A stretch of DNA of 64,000 nt, taken from NCBI GenBank assembly GCA_037349315.1, contig JBAIAC010000007.1, positions 6,696,001-6,760,000 on the forward strand, in the 5' to 3' direction. Below the pieces are notes generated by a model. That model ran no database searches. It worked only from the letters and a program-made list of their open reading frames with translations, and was not told the DNA's origin. This document shows, one piece after another, positions 46,116 through 57,945 of the stretch. How positions within the stretch are numbered: the first letter of the stretch is position 1; each line of letters starts with the position of its first letter. The translations under genes and the position numbers were made by a program. The stretch comes from Chelydra serpentina (Eukaryota > Chordata > Testudines > Chelydridae).

Positions 46116-47122
46116 TCACAATTTTTAAATTTCCCTTTTTTCCTTTTCTGTATGACTGGAATAAATGTGTCTAACACACGCATATGTTACAGCACTCATG
46201 GAAATGCTAACTGGCCAACACCACCAATAAGTGTTAGGTGTCTCTGCTTGTCAGTAGTGACTCTGTTCTTGGGTTTACCCGGGTTATCTGAACTCCAGGC
46301 AAAGCATCTCTAAATCCAGGCTGCTGGAGACATTATTTGTTTTAGTGGTAAAGATGCAATAACACACAGTAGTTAATGCCACAGCCAAAACAAACAAGTG
46401 ACTTGGCCTTCAAAGAATCACCTTGTAGGAAGAGCTGAGTCATTGATCTCTCCAATTGCTGGGACATAGTTAAAGGGACACAGTCAAGGTTCTAGATTCC
46501 AAAAATGCATCTAATTTTAAAGCAACGTTTCACTGCAGATACAGCACAAGACAGAATTTCCCCCATTTTCTTCTCTGTTTAAGTGATTACTGCAGTGCAG
46601 AATTATCAGAAAACCACCAGCACCACCACTCCTGTTCAGAGCACTTAACCACAGAGGCTCAAATTATGGCTTAAAGCCGCAGCCTGCACTGGGTAATGCA
46701 GAGGGGCCACTCTGCAGTCGGATTCTGTCAGACTCGGCCAGAATGACTCCTGAGGAGTACACGCTACACGGGAAGCCCGCCCCCATGGATATAATTTTAC
46801 TAATAGATTTTTACTGCTTTCTTGAACAAACCCTCTGAGATTTGCTCTCTTGGCTTAGACATTACAATTCATAGCTTCATAGGTCTTGATATTTAAATGT
46901 CTGACAAACAGCTGGCCACCTGTTTCTAATTATACAATTTGCTGTGGTTTTTTTTAAATTATGACAATCTTAACTAGATTGAATTATTTATAAACAGAGC
47001 CCAGTCTGGTGGGGTATCGGACAGCTCTCCACACTGCTTTGTGACCTTAAGACAAACCTTCAGAGCCCTTAACTCTTAAAGACAATGCTTCCTGCCACAT
47101 CATGTGTGAGTGTTTTTAATAT
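46116..47122. other. Intron sequence with no recognised gene or repeat
   Basis: Nothing recognised. Confidence 0.45.
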
Positions 47123-47130
47123 ACTGCCAT

Positions 47131-47327
47131 CAGGGCCGGCTCCAGGCACCAGCGTTCCAAGCAGGTGCTTGCGGCGCAATGTGCAAGGGGCGGCAGTCCG
47201 GGTGCCATTAGGGCGGCACGTGTGTTTCCGCGGCGACGGCAATTCTGTGGCAGCTTCTCTCTTCAGCCGTCTGCGGCGGCAATTTGGCACGCTGCTTGGG
47301 GTGGCAAAAACGGTAGAGCCGGCCCTG
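47131..47327. mobile_element. hAT-type MITE, CAGGGCCGGC family, 197 bp
   Basis: Ends CAGGGCCGGCTCCAGG and AGAGCCGGCCCTG with a perfect 8-bp duplication ACTGCCAT (47123-47130, 47328-47335). It is a short relative of 44669..45411 in the opposite orientation, and shares termini with the 57-bp insert at 20113. Confidence 0.92.
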
Positions 47328-47447
47328 ACTGCCATGCCTAGCTAATGCACAGGTAGTGAACTGATGGCAGTCCTGAGAGAAGATGCGTTTTCTGCTCTAT
47401 CTAGTCTAACTACTGTTAAGTGCCTTTGAAATAATATCATCTTAGGC

Positions 47448-47761
47448 CAGTGGTTCCCAATTGTGGTGCACCGCTTCTTCGGGGAAAGCCCCTGGCGCGC
47501 CGGGCCGGTTTGTTGACCTGCCGCGTCCGCAGGTTTGGCCGGTCGCGGCTCCCACTGGCCGCGGTTCACCGCTCCAGGCCAATGGGGGCTGCGGAACGTG
47601 GCGGACAGCACATCCCTTGGCCTGCATGCAACAAAATCAGAGACAGCTTTATTTCAAGCAATTGCCAGGGAAGAAATACAGCGGACAGAGAGCATCTCTA
47701 CCTCAGTTTCTCCAAAGTACAAACAATAAGCCACATAGTGGACCACAGTTGAGAACCACCA
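47448..47761. mobile_element. hAT-type MITE (CAGTGGTTCCCAA ends), 314 bp
   Basis: Ends CAGTGGTTCCCAATTGTGG and CCACAGTTGAGAACCACCA, flanked by tcttaggc (47440-47447) and ttttaggc (47762-47769). The GC-rich middle includes ccgcggttcaccgctcc and gccaatgggggct. Confidence 0.85.
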
Positions 47762-47839
47762 TTTTAGGCCAAAGTGCTTAAACCTGAGGGCTTAACTCCA
47801 CTGAAGAATAGCTGTGGCTCAAGCACCTGCAGTTCCTGT

Positions 47840-47945
47840 TGACCCCAATGGGATTGGTGAATGCTCAGGCCACTTGCATTTAGGTGCCTACCTGGATTTA
47901 AATGGCCTTACTTCGGGCACCTAAGTTTGAAAAATTTGACTTTAT
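47840..47945. repeat. Old foldback repeat, ttttcaaagg family
   Basis: It contains gaccccaatgggattggtga and gggcacctaagtttgaaaaa in the arrangement seen at 4324 and 23528. Confidence 0.4.
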
Positions 47946-50465
47946 CACCTATGTGCACGACCCATTTGTTTGACCGGCCTTCTCTAATATAGAAATATAT
48001 AGCAACAGGTATAGTTAACAAATGAAAACCCACCAAAAAACCCAAACCCTGCCAAAACAAGACACGCCCCTGCACACTCTTCTTCCCCTGTGAGAGCATG
48101 AGAGAATAAACAACATGTCGCAGATGTTGGTCATGCTGCTTAACGCACTGTTGGAAGGTGCTCAGATACTACTCTGATGAGCATGCTATCAGTAGAACAG
48201 GCTGAATAGAACAGTGTAAGCAACAATGGAGAGCAAGTATCATGCCTTCAGCCGGGTATTAGGAGAGCGGTTCGGGATAAGGAACAACCTGTGGCCCAAG
48301 ACGTTGCTGTTTCAAAGGCTACGGACAAAAGTAGAGTTTTACAAGGGATGTGAGGAGTGAGACATTTCTCAGGGTCACATCAAGGGAAGTTTCTGGGCTG
48401 GAGGAGACAGCGGCACTATTGTTCTTGGGTAGTGATCCCAGTCGATGGCACAGAGGAAGAGCTGTCAGCCACCTGTGAGCAGGTTTCTAAAGGGGTGAAG
48501 GAGGAGCGCCAGTGGTTGGAAGGGTAGTGTGCAGGCTGGGGGAGTGCTGCTCTTTGACATGGTCCTCACATCCCCTGATTCACTTTCTCACGCTGGGGAC
48601 TGACTGGTGGGACCTTCTCCTCCCTGTCCACACTGGGGCAACGTCCTCCCCTGGGGAGCACACTCCCTTAGATGCAGGAACTGTGACCATCTATGGTCCC
48701 TTTGGGAGGGGGACAGCTCCTCAAGCCTGATCTCACGCCCTGCCCTCTGTGCCTCGGGGAGGATGATGGATTAAAACAGCAGAAGGAAATCGAACACTGT
48801 AAGCTCTCGGCTGAACGCCCAACAGTCTTCCCGACAGGGAAGCAAGTCGGACGGCCAAAATGTCTCCTACAAGGACTGGCAGGAGCCCCTTCCCTTAAAT
48901 CATTCGACACTACACCAAAATGGTCACTCTACCACGAAGAGCCACTCTGCATTAGTGGGGAGATAGACAAGATAACCCATAGGTATTTCCTGTTGCTCTA
49001 ACATGAGCTTACTAAATCCTTACATAGGTCCTTAGCAGGCTTAGTCCTGGTTTCATTCCACCAATCCCTCCAGGAAACACAGGATGGCTATAAACATTGA
49101 GAGGGCATGTGAGCAACAGCTCAGGAGCAGGGGAAGCCAAGGGACCCTGCCACTCAAAGCTTTGCTCTGGTGCCATTCTGTGCTGAAGCACTGCCACTAA
49201 TGTGACTGTCAGGAGAAGGGCATTTTGTAAACAGGTTTTCAAGAAGAGAAGCAAAGCCTGGCATATGATTAGCAGCTGTTCCGTCTCACCTTCACCATGA
49301 GGAGAGCAGCCTCACACTGGTGGAGCTACCCCCAGTAAGAATAAGCCATAGCAATCGACACCGATCCATCCCATCTGCAGCCCTGTACGCTGCAGAAACC
49401 CTGATTTGATGCTTGTTTTCTTAATCCTTGTGCAACTGGCTGGTTTCCTCATTCCTGGGAAAGAAGGAGGGGTGTTCACAGCTGGGAGACAAGAGCTGGC
49501 TGGAATTCTTGCCAGGAATGAGTCCTAGCCCATCCCTCCTTTCCACTCCCACAGCAACTTCATTCACCCCCGAAGGAACAAACCACCAGGCCACCCAAGT
49601 CAGGGACTGGAAGGGGAAACTGGGCTGGCCAGCAGGACACCAGAAGATGCCTGGGCGGGAACGTGGGGGCAAGCCAGGGAGGTGAGTTGATCTCAGAGCA
49701 CAGGCAGTCAGAGCTCAGGAGGCAATCAGCCCAGGTGGGTGGGGTCAGATTGGGGTGATAGGCAGGGCAGGTAAGGAAGGGCTGGGGGAATTCGTGTATA
49801 AGGGGGGAGCAGGACTTGAAAGCAGGGGAGGGCTGGTTTTCTGTTCTGCAGCGTAACTTACTGCAGAGGAATATATAGCAGCGTACTGCGAGTGCTGGAT
49901 CTCACCCCTTGGGGGAGATACCGCTCCACAAAGCCACTAGCACACTGGTGGCAAAACCTCATGCTGAGAGTCACAGGCAGCCACCCAGTGCTCCTAACGT
50001 AGCCTCGGCACAGTACTCAGCAATGCAGCAGATGTTCTCTCCTGTGTGGCCCTCTGCCCCATAGCTATTTCATCAGGCAGCAGCTGAGAGCCCTAGTCAC
50101 CTGCTACCACATGCTCCCGATGGCATCAGAAGGTTAACAGAGACTGGGTAGGAGACAGACCCAGAGTACAGCAGATACAACGGGAGATTTCTGAACCAAG
50201 ATGGAAGGCAGGGTCAGGACCACAGTGCCTGTGCGAGCAAAGAAGTGGCCTACGACAGTGGGATGATTCAATAGGAGCAGCCTTGGGAAAGCTGCAGAGC
50301 AGAACCCTACTTTGTAAGGACTCTACGTCCCGCATAGCACTGTGACCCCTCCCCCACCAAACGTTTGTTCCAATACCATGAATTTGTCACTCGGGCTTCA
50401 TCCTTAGGGGAAGAGATGTCGCCAATGGGGTCCAACCCCATCTGGGAAGTGCCCAGCGGTGACAC
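47946..50465. other. Intron sequence with no recognised gene
   Basis: Nothing clear. The piece at 48125-48215 (ctgcttaacgcactgttgga) has a same-strand relative at 61755-61840, suggesting an unnamed LINE or SINE tail. Confidence 0.4.
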
Positions 50466-50474
50466 ACACACGGT

Positions 50475-50516
<42 letters not shown>
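50475..50516. repeat. (CA)n microsatellite
   Basis: About 20 uninterrupted CA dinucleotides, preceded by an interrupted acacacacggtgacac stretch from 50461. Confidence 0.95.
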
Positions 50517-50517
<1 letters not shown>

Positions 50518-50949
50518 CTCAAAACAAACCCAGTTCACACAGACACTAGCAGCTTTCGGTACAGAGCCACACGTAGTCTCTGCCTCTTCAGAAGTCAGAG
50601 ATGCTGCCATGATAAACTGATTTTCCTCCTTTTCTCTCTGGATCCCTGCCAGAATTCTTGTGTTTCAACACACAGAAAATGAACATAGGTCGAGGGAAGC
50701 AAGTGGAGAGAGTAAGCTGTTTTACCATAGCCTGAAAAAAAGAGTCCAAACATACATCTCAAAGCTCCCCAGAGTCTAGCTGAAATCAATGCAGCTGCAC
50801 CCACTTACACCAAGTGTGAATTTGGCCCATGCTGTTTCATTCCAAACGAGCAAATCCTTTTTGCCTTACAGCTGGCTCCCAGGATTTGACCCGATTGTTG
50901 CAAAACTTGGATCAAATCTGAACAACTTTTCAGGAGATTTGCCTACATT

Positions 50950-51215
50950 ATATTTTCAGTCAGTGTTTTATTATTACAGCAGTAATATCAGAGGCACCAG
51001 CTGAGGTCAGGCCCCCATTGTGCTAGGCACTGTATACACACTAGTTTCTGACTCAGGGAGCTTCCAACCTAAATAGACAATGTGTGGGAGGGAAAACAAA
51101 GGCACAGATGGATAAAATAACTTAAGTCACACGCTGCTCAGGGGCATCTCAGTGAAAAGAACCCAGATCTTCTGGCTACCAGTTCAGTGCCCTATCCACT
51201 AGCTCACACGGTCTT
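50950..51215 (-). mobile_element. MIR-like CORE-SINE
   Basis: In reverse orientation it has ccccattgtgctaggcactg, cttccaacctaaatagacaa, aacccagatcttctggctac and a final cagtgccctatccactagct (tRNA-like head). Confidence 0.78.
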
Positions 51216-53024
51216 TCTACTTATAGCTATGCACACAGACAGACTTCAGTATCAATATTATGGGTCAGATTCCAACATCTTTACTCACATTCAGTAGGAC
51301 CTTGCTCCATAAATAGTCCCACTGGCGTCAATGGGATTACTCACGAGTAAGGTGCTACTAAACAACAGTAAAGGTATCCAAATCTGGGCTTATTTTAGCC
51401 AACTAAAAGGAGACGTGGATCCCAGGAGGCCCTTCTTCAAATACCCCACTTAAAATGTTAGAAACAAGGGATTGGTAGCAAAGTAACACACACACTATTT
51501 TAACTGGGATTAGCAGCTTCATCAGTAGGGCAGCTTTAAAGCAGAAAGTGCTTCATGATTAAGGAGTCTATTATTCCTCAGCTGTATGCCTGTAACCCCA
51601 GTACCATGGACATGGCACTCTTCCCGTCCACCTCACTCCCTGCCATAGGACACCCATTGTCTCCCAATGCAGACATGCCATAATACACAATGGGTCTGTC
51701 CTGGATTAGCAGCCTCCCATTTTGCACCTGTAATTATCTGCGGATGCAGCCAATGTTATTTAGACATCCCGCTATCTCCCTGTGCCTGGAAGTGAGGCCG
51801 TTAGCTGGATGGCTACACGTTACGTTACCATTGACACCCCCAAATAATTTCCAAGGTAAAACGGGAGGTGACTCAGGCTGAGGCCCTTTTCAAAGCCAGG
51901 CCTAGTCCGAAAACCACACTGGGAGCAATCCGATGGAGAATGACCTAGCAGTATGCTAAATAAGGTCTCATGAAGAACCTGCCATTTGCCAGGAGACAGT
52001 TCATTTGTTCTGGTGAAGGTCCCTGTGACACACAGCCCAGTTTCCCACATTGCTGAGGTTTGTTGCAGCAGGTTATCTTCTGATTATGTTTGCAGTTGCC
52101 TCCTTGGCATTATCCCTGTACTCCCAGGTAGTCTTATTTATTACAGCACAAGGGCAGCTTACCTCTCCACCACCAGGTGCAGGTGTTGCCTCAGTTCCCC
52201 CACTGGAGACTGTCCCCTTGAGGTTGGTTGGGTAATTTGGCCAAAACTCTCTCCTCCAGCATAAACTGGCTCCACAGGAAACAGGGAGCTTCAGCAGAAC
52301 AAGTTGTCCTTCACCCTTCATGGGCCAATGCCTCTTACCAGGGCATCATTCAGGCTACAATTTCCTGTCTAAGTCCTTCCCCTTGGTTGCAGGGCCCCCA
52401 CACCACCACTAACCCACCTCCTCCCTGTACCACAGGCTCCTGCCCCTAGATCACGGAGCAGCTCTTCACTCCATTCAAAAGCCACCCTGCTTCATTTTTC
52501 CCCAGGGGACTTCCTGCGTATTCTCTTAGGCCCTCTCCTTAGCCTTTTCCCAGGCATCTCCAGCCAAGCCCCTTCAGGGCTCCCTTCTCAGTGGGGCACT
52601 ACTGGCGGGTGGTCTGTGATAACATGTGGACCCCACCAACAAGCTGCTACTCTGTCTCCAAGTCTCCCCTCTCACTAGGTATCTTATTTCCTGCTTCCCC
52701 TTCCCAGTTGGCCGTGTTGCAGCCTATCAACTGGGGAACTACAAGTCCCAGAACTCCCTTGGCCTGGGAGGAAACTAGTCACAAGTCACAGCTGGAACCT
52801 GAGCCCTCCTTAAAGTCTGGCTGGCTTTCCTGTGATAATTACGTTGGCTGAATGATTACTCCAGTATGTAACCACGTTGAAGGCTCACTTCTGCTTTTTG
52901 TCCTCGTAGACACTGTATATGGACAGGCAATGTCTGGGGGCCAAATTCTGTCCTTAGCTATGTGCATACCATCCTTGGTGACAATGCATGCAGATGACAG
53001 AATTTGGCCCTGCACTCACATTAT
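51216..53024. other. Intron sequence with no recognised gene
   Basis: A fragment of the old catcaatggga repeat lies at about 51290-51365. The 52300-52850 part (CCT-rich, with aactacaagtcccagaactc) may be a decayed LTR or other repeat, but no ends are visible. Confidence 0.35.
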
Positions 53025-53285
53025 TTATATTTCAGTAGCATCTGGAGGTTCTATCAAGGAGATTGGAGTCCCATTGTGCTAGGTGCTAGAGAGAGTCCCT
53101 ACCTTGAAGTGCTTACAATCTAGGACAAAAAGGGCGGAAGGAAGGAAGTATTAATACCTGGCTTTACAAATGGGGAATGAGGCTCAGAGAAATATTGGGA
53201 TTTACCCAACGGGTTTGTGGCAAAGTGAAAACTGAATCCAGATCTCCCACTCCAGTGTCTTAACCACAAGATTATCCTTCCTCCC
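53025..53285 (-). mobile_element. MIR-like CORE-SINE
   Basis: In reverse orientation it has cccattgtgctaggtgctag, gaagtgcttacaatctagga, atccagatctcccactccag and tcttaaccacaagattatcc. Confidence 0.75.
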
Positions 53286-53888
53286 TACATAGATTTTTAA
53301 TTACTTTCTGTAAGATGTGTGAAGATAAACAATGGTGCCCACAGGAAATTAAACACTGTGCACTGTGGCAAAGGAATTGTTTGCACTCACTGCATCCCAA
53401 CGCCACGCAAATCCAGGTCTGGAAAGACCCCTTCATTTACACCTTTTACAAATGAGGGATTTCTGAATGATGCAAAGCTCTCAGAGCACGATAAAAAGTA
53501 AAGTGATGCAAGTAAATCAGATGGGCCAGGATGTGGGAGAACTTACAGCAGATGGCACTAAAATATTAAACTAACATTTCCTTATGTTCAAAGCTCAGCC
53601 ACAGATTACTGCTGATTACAGAGTCAGTCTATTTAAAACATGGCGATGAAAAATGAGTCCCAGATTGTTAAATCATTCTACCAAACGCCTCCCTTCCTCC
53701 AAAACAACCTCATGAGCAACTAATGTGCTTTCAACACAAGGGATGTGTTAATGTTATTCCAGCAAGGTTACTTCTAACAAAAACACTCCTGATAAATAGA
53801 ACTCCCAGGCATCTATTGAAAAACAAATTCATTGTGAAGCTGCAAAAATCTGCTTCTCCATGGCAACAGCCGTAGGTAGACACAGACA

Positions 53889-53917
53889 TTAAAATAATAA
53901 TAATAATAATAATAAAA
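53889..53917. repeat. (AAT)n microsatellite
   Basis: About eight AAT/TAA units followed by a run of seven A. Confidence 0.9.
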
Positions 53918-54015
53918 AAACAACCCTGACAAAGGTTTGTTTCCATTCTTTTTAAATGCCTCTGCATGATATTTTTGGGAAATGTGGAGCTACAACTGAA
54001 ATTTCACCTGGGTAT

Positions 54016-54627
54016 TGTGACGGGGCAAGGCCAGAGGGCTATAGGAAAGTGGTAAGGAACCAGTATGTTAGCCCCAGGCTAAACAAATCCCTGATACCTT
54101 ATGGCAGTTGCTCTAGGTTAATCAAGACACCTGGGGCCAATTAAGAACTTTCCAGAAGGCAGGGAGGTTGATTGAGACACCTGCAGCCAATCAGGGGCTG
54201 GCTGAAACTAGTCAAAAGCCTCCCAGTGAGTGGCGCATGTCAGGAGCTGTGGAAGGAGGTTGCGTGTGAGGAGCTGGGAGCAAGAGGCACTAGGAGCTGA
54301 GAGTAAGAGGGCGTACTGCTGGAAGATCCTGTGGTGAGGATAAAGAAGGTGTTGGGAGGAGTCCATGGGGAAGTAGCCCAGGGAGTTGTAGCTGTTGTGC
54401 AGTTGTTACAGGAGGCACTCTAAACAGCTACAATCCACAGGGCCCTGGGCTGGAACCCGGAGTAGAGGGCGGGCCCGGGTTCCCCCCAAACCTCCCAACT
54501 CCCGATCAAGCACAGGAGGAGTTGATCTAGATTGTGGGTTCTACCAGAGGGGAAGATCTCTGAGGCAAACAAAAAAATCCGCCAATAAGCGCAGGACCCA
54601 CCGAGGTAGAGGAGGAACTTTGTCACA
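54016..54627 (+). mobile_element. Solo LTR, 612 bp
   Basis: It starts TGTGACGGGGCAAGG and ends ACTTTGTCACA, with a 4-bp duplication GTAT on each side (54012-54015, 54628-54631). A ggataaag sequence at 54337 may be a decayed polyadenylation signal. No internal region is present. It shares a block (about 54447-54495, gggctggaacccgg then gtagagggcggg) with the partial LTR at 55945..56408. Confidence 0.78.
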
Positions 54628-54685
54628 GTATCAAAACCGTCACTGCCTGCTCTATTGAGCACATGCTACCGCGGGGCCTTTCATA

Positions 54686-55243
54686 ATGTTATCACTGAAA
54701 CAAATTATTCTGATAGGTTCGTTGTGGCTCATAATGCAGCAACAGGGAGTCTGCGGCTCCCCTGCAAAGATTAATGGAGGAGTTCCTTGTTTCTCTTATC
54801 TCCTGGAAGCAGGTGGCAGGGTGCCTCTTTTGCCACTGTGCTTGCTGAGGGATGGTTCAAGAGAGGGCTTTACCGGGCATGAACAGCCATTAATTGTTCA
54901 GCACAAACAGAAGCCATATGATGAGCTCTGTGGGCCTGTTACTGTACAAATGCTTGCAAAGAAATACATGGTGCTTAGCTACGGAGATGGTAGGCATATT
55001 GCTCATTTCTGTGATTGGATGGAAAGCATACAGAGATGGGTGCTGGGCTCATCATATACTCAGCAGCTGATCCACTGCATAGAATGTGATCTGGCTCTCA
55101 TCCTCCACTGCCCTGGTGCCTCCATCTATACAATGAAGCCACCTGAGCCCGGGAGGGGGGAGGCTGTTCTACAGGAGGGGACCCAGCAGGGAAAAGGCCA
55201 AACTGCTCGAGGGCAAAAAAAAAAATCATATCCCTGGGAATAA
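54686..55243 (+). other. Unexplained 185-codon open frame, antisense to RTN1
   Basis: This frame starts at an ATG and is the longest one not explained by GC-rich repeats or a transposon. It opens MLSLKQIILIGSLWLIMQQQ, which looks like a hydrophobic leader; the rest has several Cys and a basic, low-complexity end (QKKKS). I recognise no domain, and the flanks show no promoter, splice sites or poly(A) signal. It starts 59 bases after a solo LTR. Most likely it is a chance frame or a remnant of an unknown repeat. Confidence 0.15.
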
Positions 55244-55317
55244 ATACATGAAGGCTATGGAGCCCATCCAAGGCCCACTGAAGTCTGACTATGGTGTTTA
55301 TATGAACCCCCCATTAC

Positions 55318-55672
55318 CACAGTATCTGAGCGCACCTTACAGTCTGTAATAGATTTATCCTTATCACACCCCCACGAGGAAAGGAAGTGCTATCACCCCA
55401 TTTTACAGACAGAATGAAAGCAAGAGACTGACTTACCCAAGGTGTCACACAGGTAGCCTGTGACTAGGCTGATCAGATAGCAAGTGTGAAAAATCAGCAC
55501 AGGGAATGGGGAGTAATAGGCACCTATATAAGAAAAAGCCCTGAATATCGAGACTGTCCCTATAAACTTGGGACATCAGGTCACCCTACCTGTGACAGAG
55601 CCAGGAGTTGAACTCAGGTGTCCTAACCCCTATGCACACAAGAGAGTCACTGGACCATCCCTCCTCTGTGAG
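55318..55672 (-). mobile_element. MIR-like CORE-SINE split by a MITE
   Basis: The left part (55318-55464) has accccattttacagacagaa and gacttacccaaggtgtcaca. The right part (55589-55672) continues gtgacagagccaggagttga, actcaggtgtcctaacccct and cactggaccatccctcc. The 8-bp cctgtgac is duplicated around the insert. Confidence 0.85.
55465..55588 (-). mobile_element. hAT-type MITE, TAGGGTGACC family, copy 3, nested in a SINE
   Basis: 124 bp; ends TAGGCTGATCAGA and ATCAGGTCACCCTA; perfect 8-bp duplication CCTGTGAC (55457-55464, 55589-55596). Removing it joins the SINE seamlessly. Confidence 0.92.
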
Positions 55673-55944
55673 GATGAGAATCCTTCCATTGATTCTAATA
55701 ATGTGTTGGTTCAGTCTATCTGGGGTGGCCAGGTATGAAGTGGGAGAACCCATGCTCAGAAGTCTAGGATAGGACATAGAGACTAGGGAAAAGTTACATG
55801 CATAGGACTCAAAATAAGATTGTTTTTTTAGAATGTTAGAATAAACCTCTGCTTTGTTTGCCCTTAGTATAAAAATAAAAGGGCGGATAGCTGATTTTAT
55901 AGCACGAACAGCCATAGTGAGTGGGGTTAAGAGAAGCTGAGGTG

Positions 55945-56408
55945 TTTTCTAACAAATGGGTAAATGCAGAGGACACGGTCTTTCCAGATCTGCTGGCTGG
56001 CTGGTGTCCCCAATGTTCTTTGCCACTCCTCAGTGGCTGGTAGGGGAACCCAGGCCCACCCTCTACACTGGGTTCCAGCCCAGAAGCCCTAAAACAAACA
56101 GCCATGGTCCCCATGCAGTCCTACCTTTTCTTGCTGTTTCCCTGGGCTTCTTCCTACATCACTAGCTCCTACCCTCTCTGGGTTTGCCAGCCTTCAACTC
56201 CCTCCCCTAAGAGAGGGATTACGGCCTACTTCCCTACAGCCTTTGCTAGCAGCAGCCCAGCTTTATACAGGCCCCACCTGTTCCTGCACAGGTGAGTCTG
56301 TCCCTCTAAGCAGAGCTTTCTTCTCAGCCTCCAATCTACTAGGTTATTTGGCCCATCTGGCCTCCATTAACCCCTTCCACTCCGAGGTGGAATGCACACC
56401 CCATCACA
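55945..56408 (-). mobile_element. Partial LTR, minus orientation
   Basis: Read on the minus strand it starts TGTGATGGGGTGTGCATTCC at 56408 and continues through ttagagggacagactcacct and tgggctggaacccagtgtag. The distal end is lost. The shared block with 54016..54627 marks it as a related LTR family. Confidence 0.6.
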
Positions 56409-57865
56409 GCCACACAGAGAAATCAGATCTTTGATCAAATCTTATGCTCATTGACAAAAGCTAGCAGGGCCTCTCCATGGTGAATGAAATGGAAATATCT
56501 CCTATCTTACAAAAGCCGATTAATAGACCTGGTAAAATGGAAGTGAGAAATGACTGGCCATTTTCATCATTACCACTGGATGGCAATAGACATTAAATAG
56601 AGACTTTGAATTAGCACCATACAAACCACACATCTATCTGTTGTGTTCCACAGTACTTTTTTGGGGCTGCACCAGTGCAGGGAGGGGAGAGAGAGAGTGA
56701 GTGATTATAGGGTACCAAGCAAACACACACATTCTCTGAAGGTGTGATACACAGCAAACTTGCAGTAATGTAGTCAGTGAGACTGAGCTTGTTTCAAGTA
56801 AAATGCTGTGATTTTACATTCACTCACTCCAGAAGCTATACAATCTGTGCATTTATTCCATGGAGCATGAATTCAAAATCAATTTGCATTTCCATGTTCA
56901 GTGCCAGAATTAATCCAGTCGAATCAGTGTAACAGAATGCCCGTTTAGTCCTGTAAACTGATATCATTATGGACATTGGTACTTTGTACACACTACACAA
57001 TAAGAATAAGTTTCAAAATACATGAATGTTTATATATGATGCTAAATGGTTGATGATTGACAGTTCTTGGACTACACTAGACAATAACTAACTAGAATCA
57101 TGGAACAATCTAAACTATAGTATGGACCTAAATTCAGGCCGGTGTAGCTCAATGACATCACTGACTTTACTGCCCACAAAGATGAACTTTGCCATATAAT
57201 TTTTTCTTACAGTTGATAAAGTTCCAATATTATAGACTTTGAGTATCAAAAGCTATTGTTCTGGCTACATGATGCTTTTTATTACAGCCCCCAGTTCACT
57301 TCTAATTATTTTGCAGAATATCTCCTTTCAGGCTGAAATTTTGTAGACTTGGTCTCCCAGCCCAAAGATAAATACTGTAGAATGTTTTAGGCTAACCCAT
57401 TCAGCCCCTTGTGAATGCTCCAAATAAGAAACAAACGTACTGTTCACAGGTTGGAAAAACGGACACGTACCACGCTTCTTAAGGGACCATTTCATTAGAC
57501 ACAGTGGCAGGTGCATTAATCCTTCAGACAGAAAAGCATTACTGGCCAGATCCCAGCATCGCTAACCCCAAGAGTTCAAAAATCATGAGTCAGCCTCCCA
57601 AAAGTCTTGAGATTGGCTTAAAAATAATGAGATCTTAAAAAACCAAAAAACAACCAGTACTTTTTTATTTATCTTTGTCATAGCCTTTGGGGTTCACACT
57701 TTCAAGCATTGCTCCACAACGCTGGGGGCTAAAAACGTATTTTATTTTTCATGGAGGCTGATATTCTCAGCGAATCACATGCCTTCTGGCACTAGGGCTT
57801 GAAGAAGAGCACCAAATATTGCAAGACTATCATTGAAATTGTGAGTTAGCAACTTTGGGGTCCTC
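56409..57865. other. Intron sequence with no recognised gene or repeat
   Basis: Nothing recognised on either strand. Confidence 0.45.
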
Positions 57866-57945
57866 AGCAGGTGTAAACTAGCATAGCTTTACTGAAGTCA
57901 ATGGAGCGACAGCGATTTATGCCTGCTGACGATCTGGCCCGTATT
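57866..57945. repeat. Palindromic old repeat, about 80 bp
   Basis: gtcctcagcaggtgtaaact at the left mirrors tttatgcctgctgacgatct at the right around tactgaagtcaatggagc. It is the clearest of several such foldbacks in the window. Confidence 0.6.
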
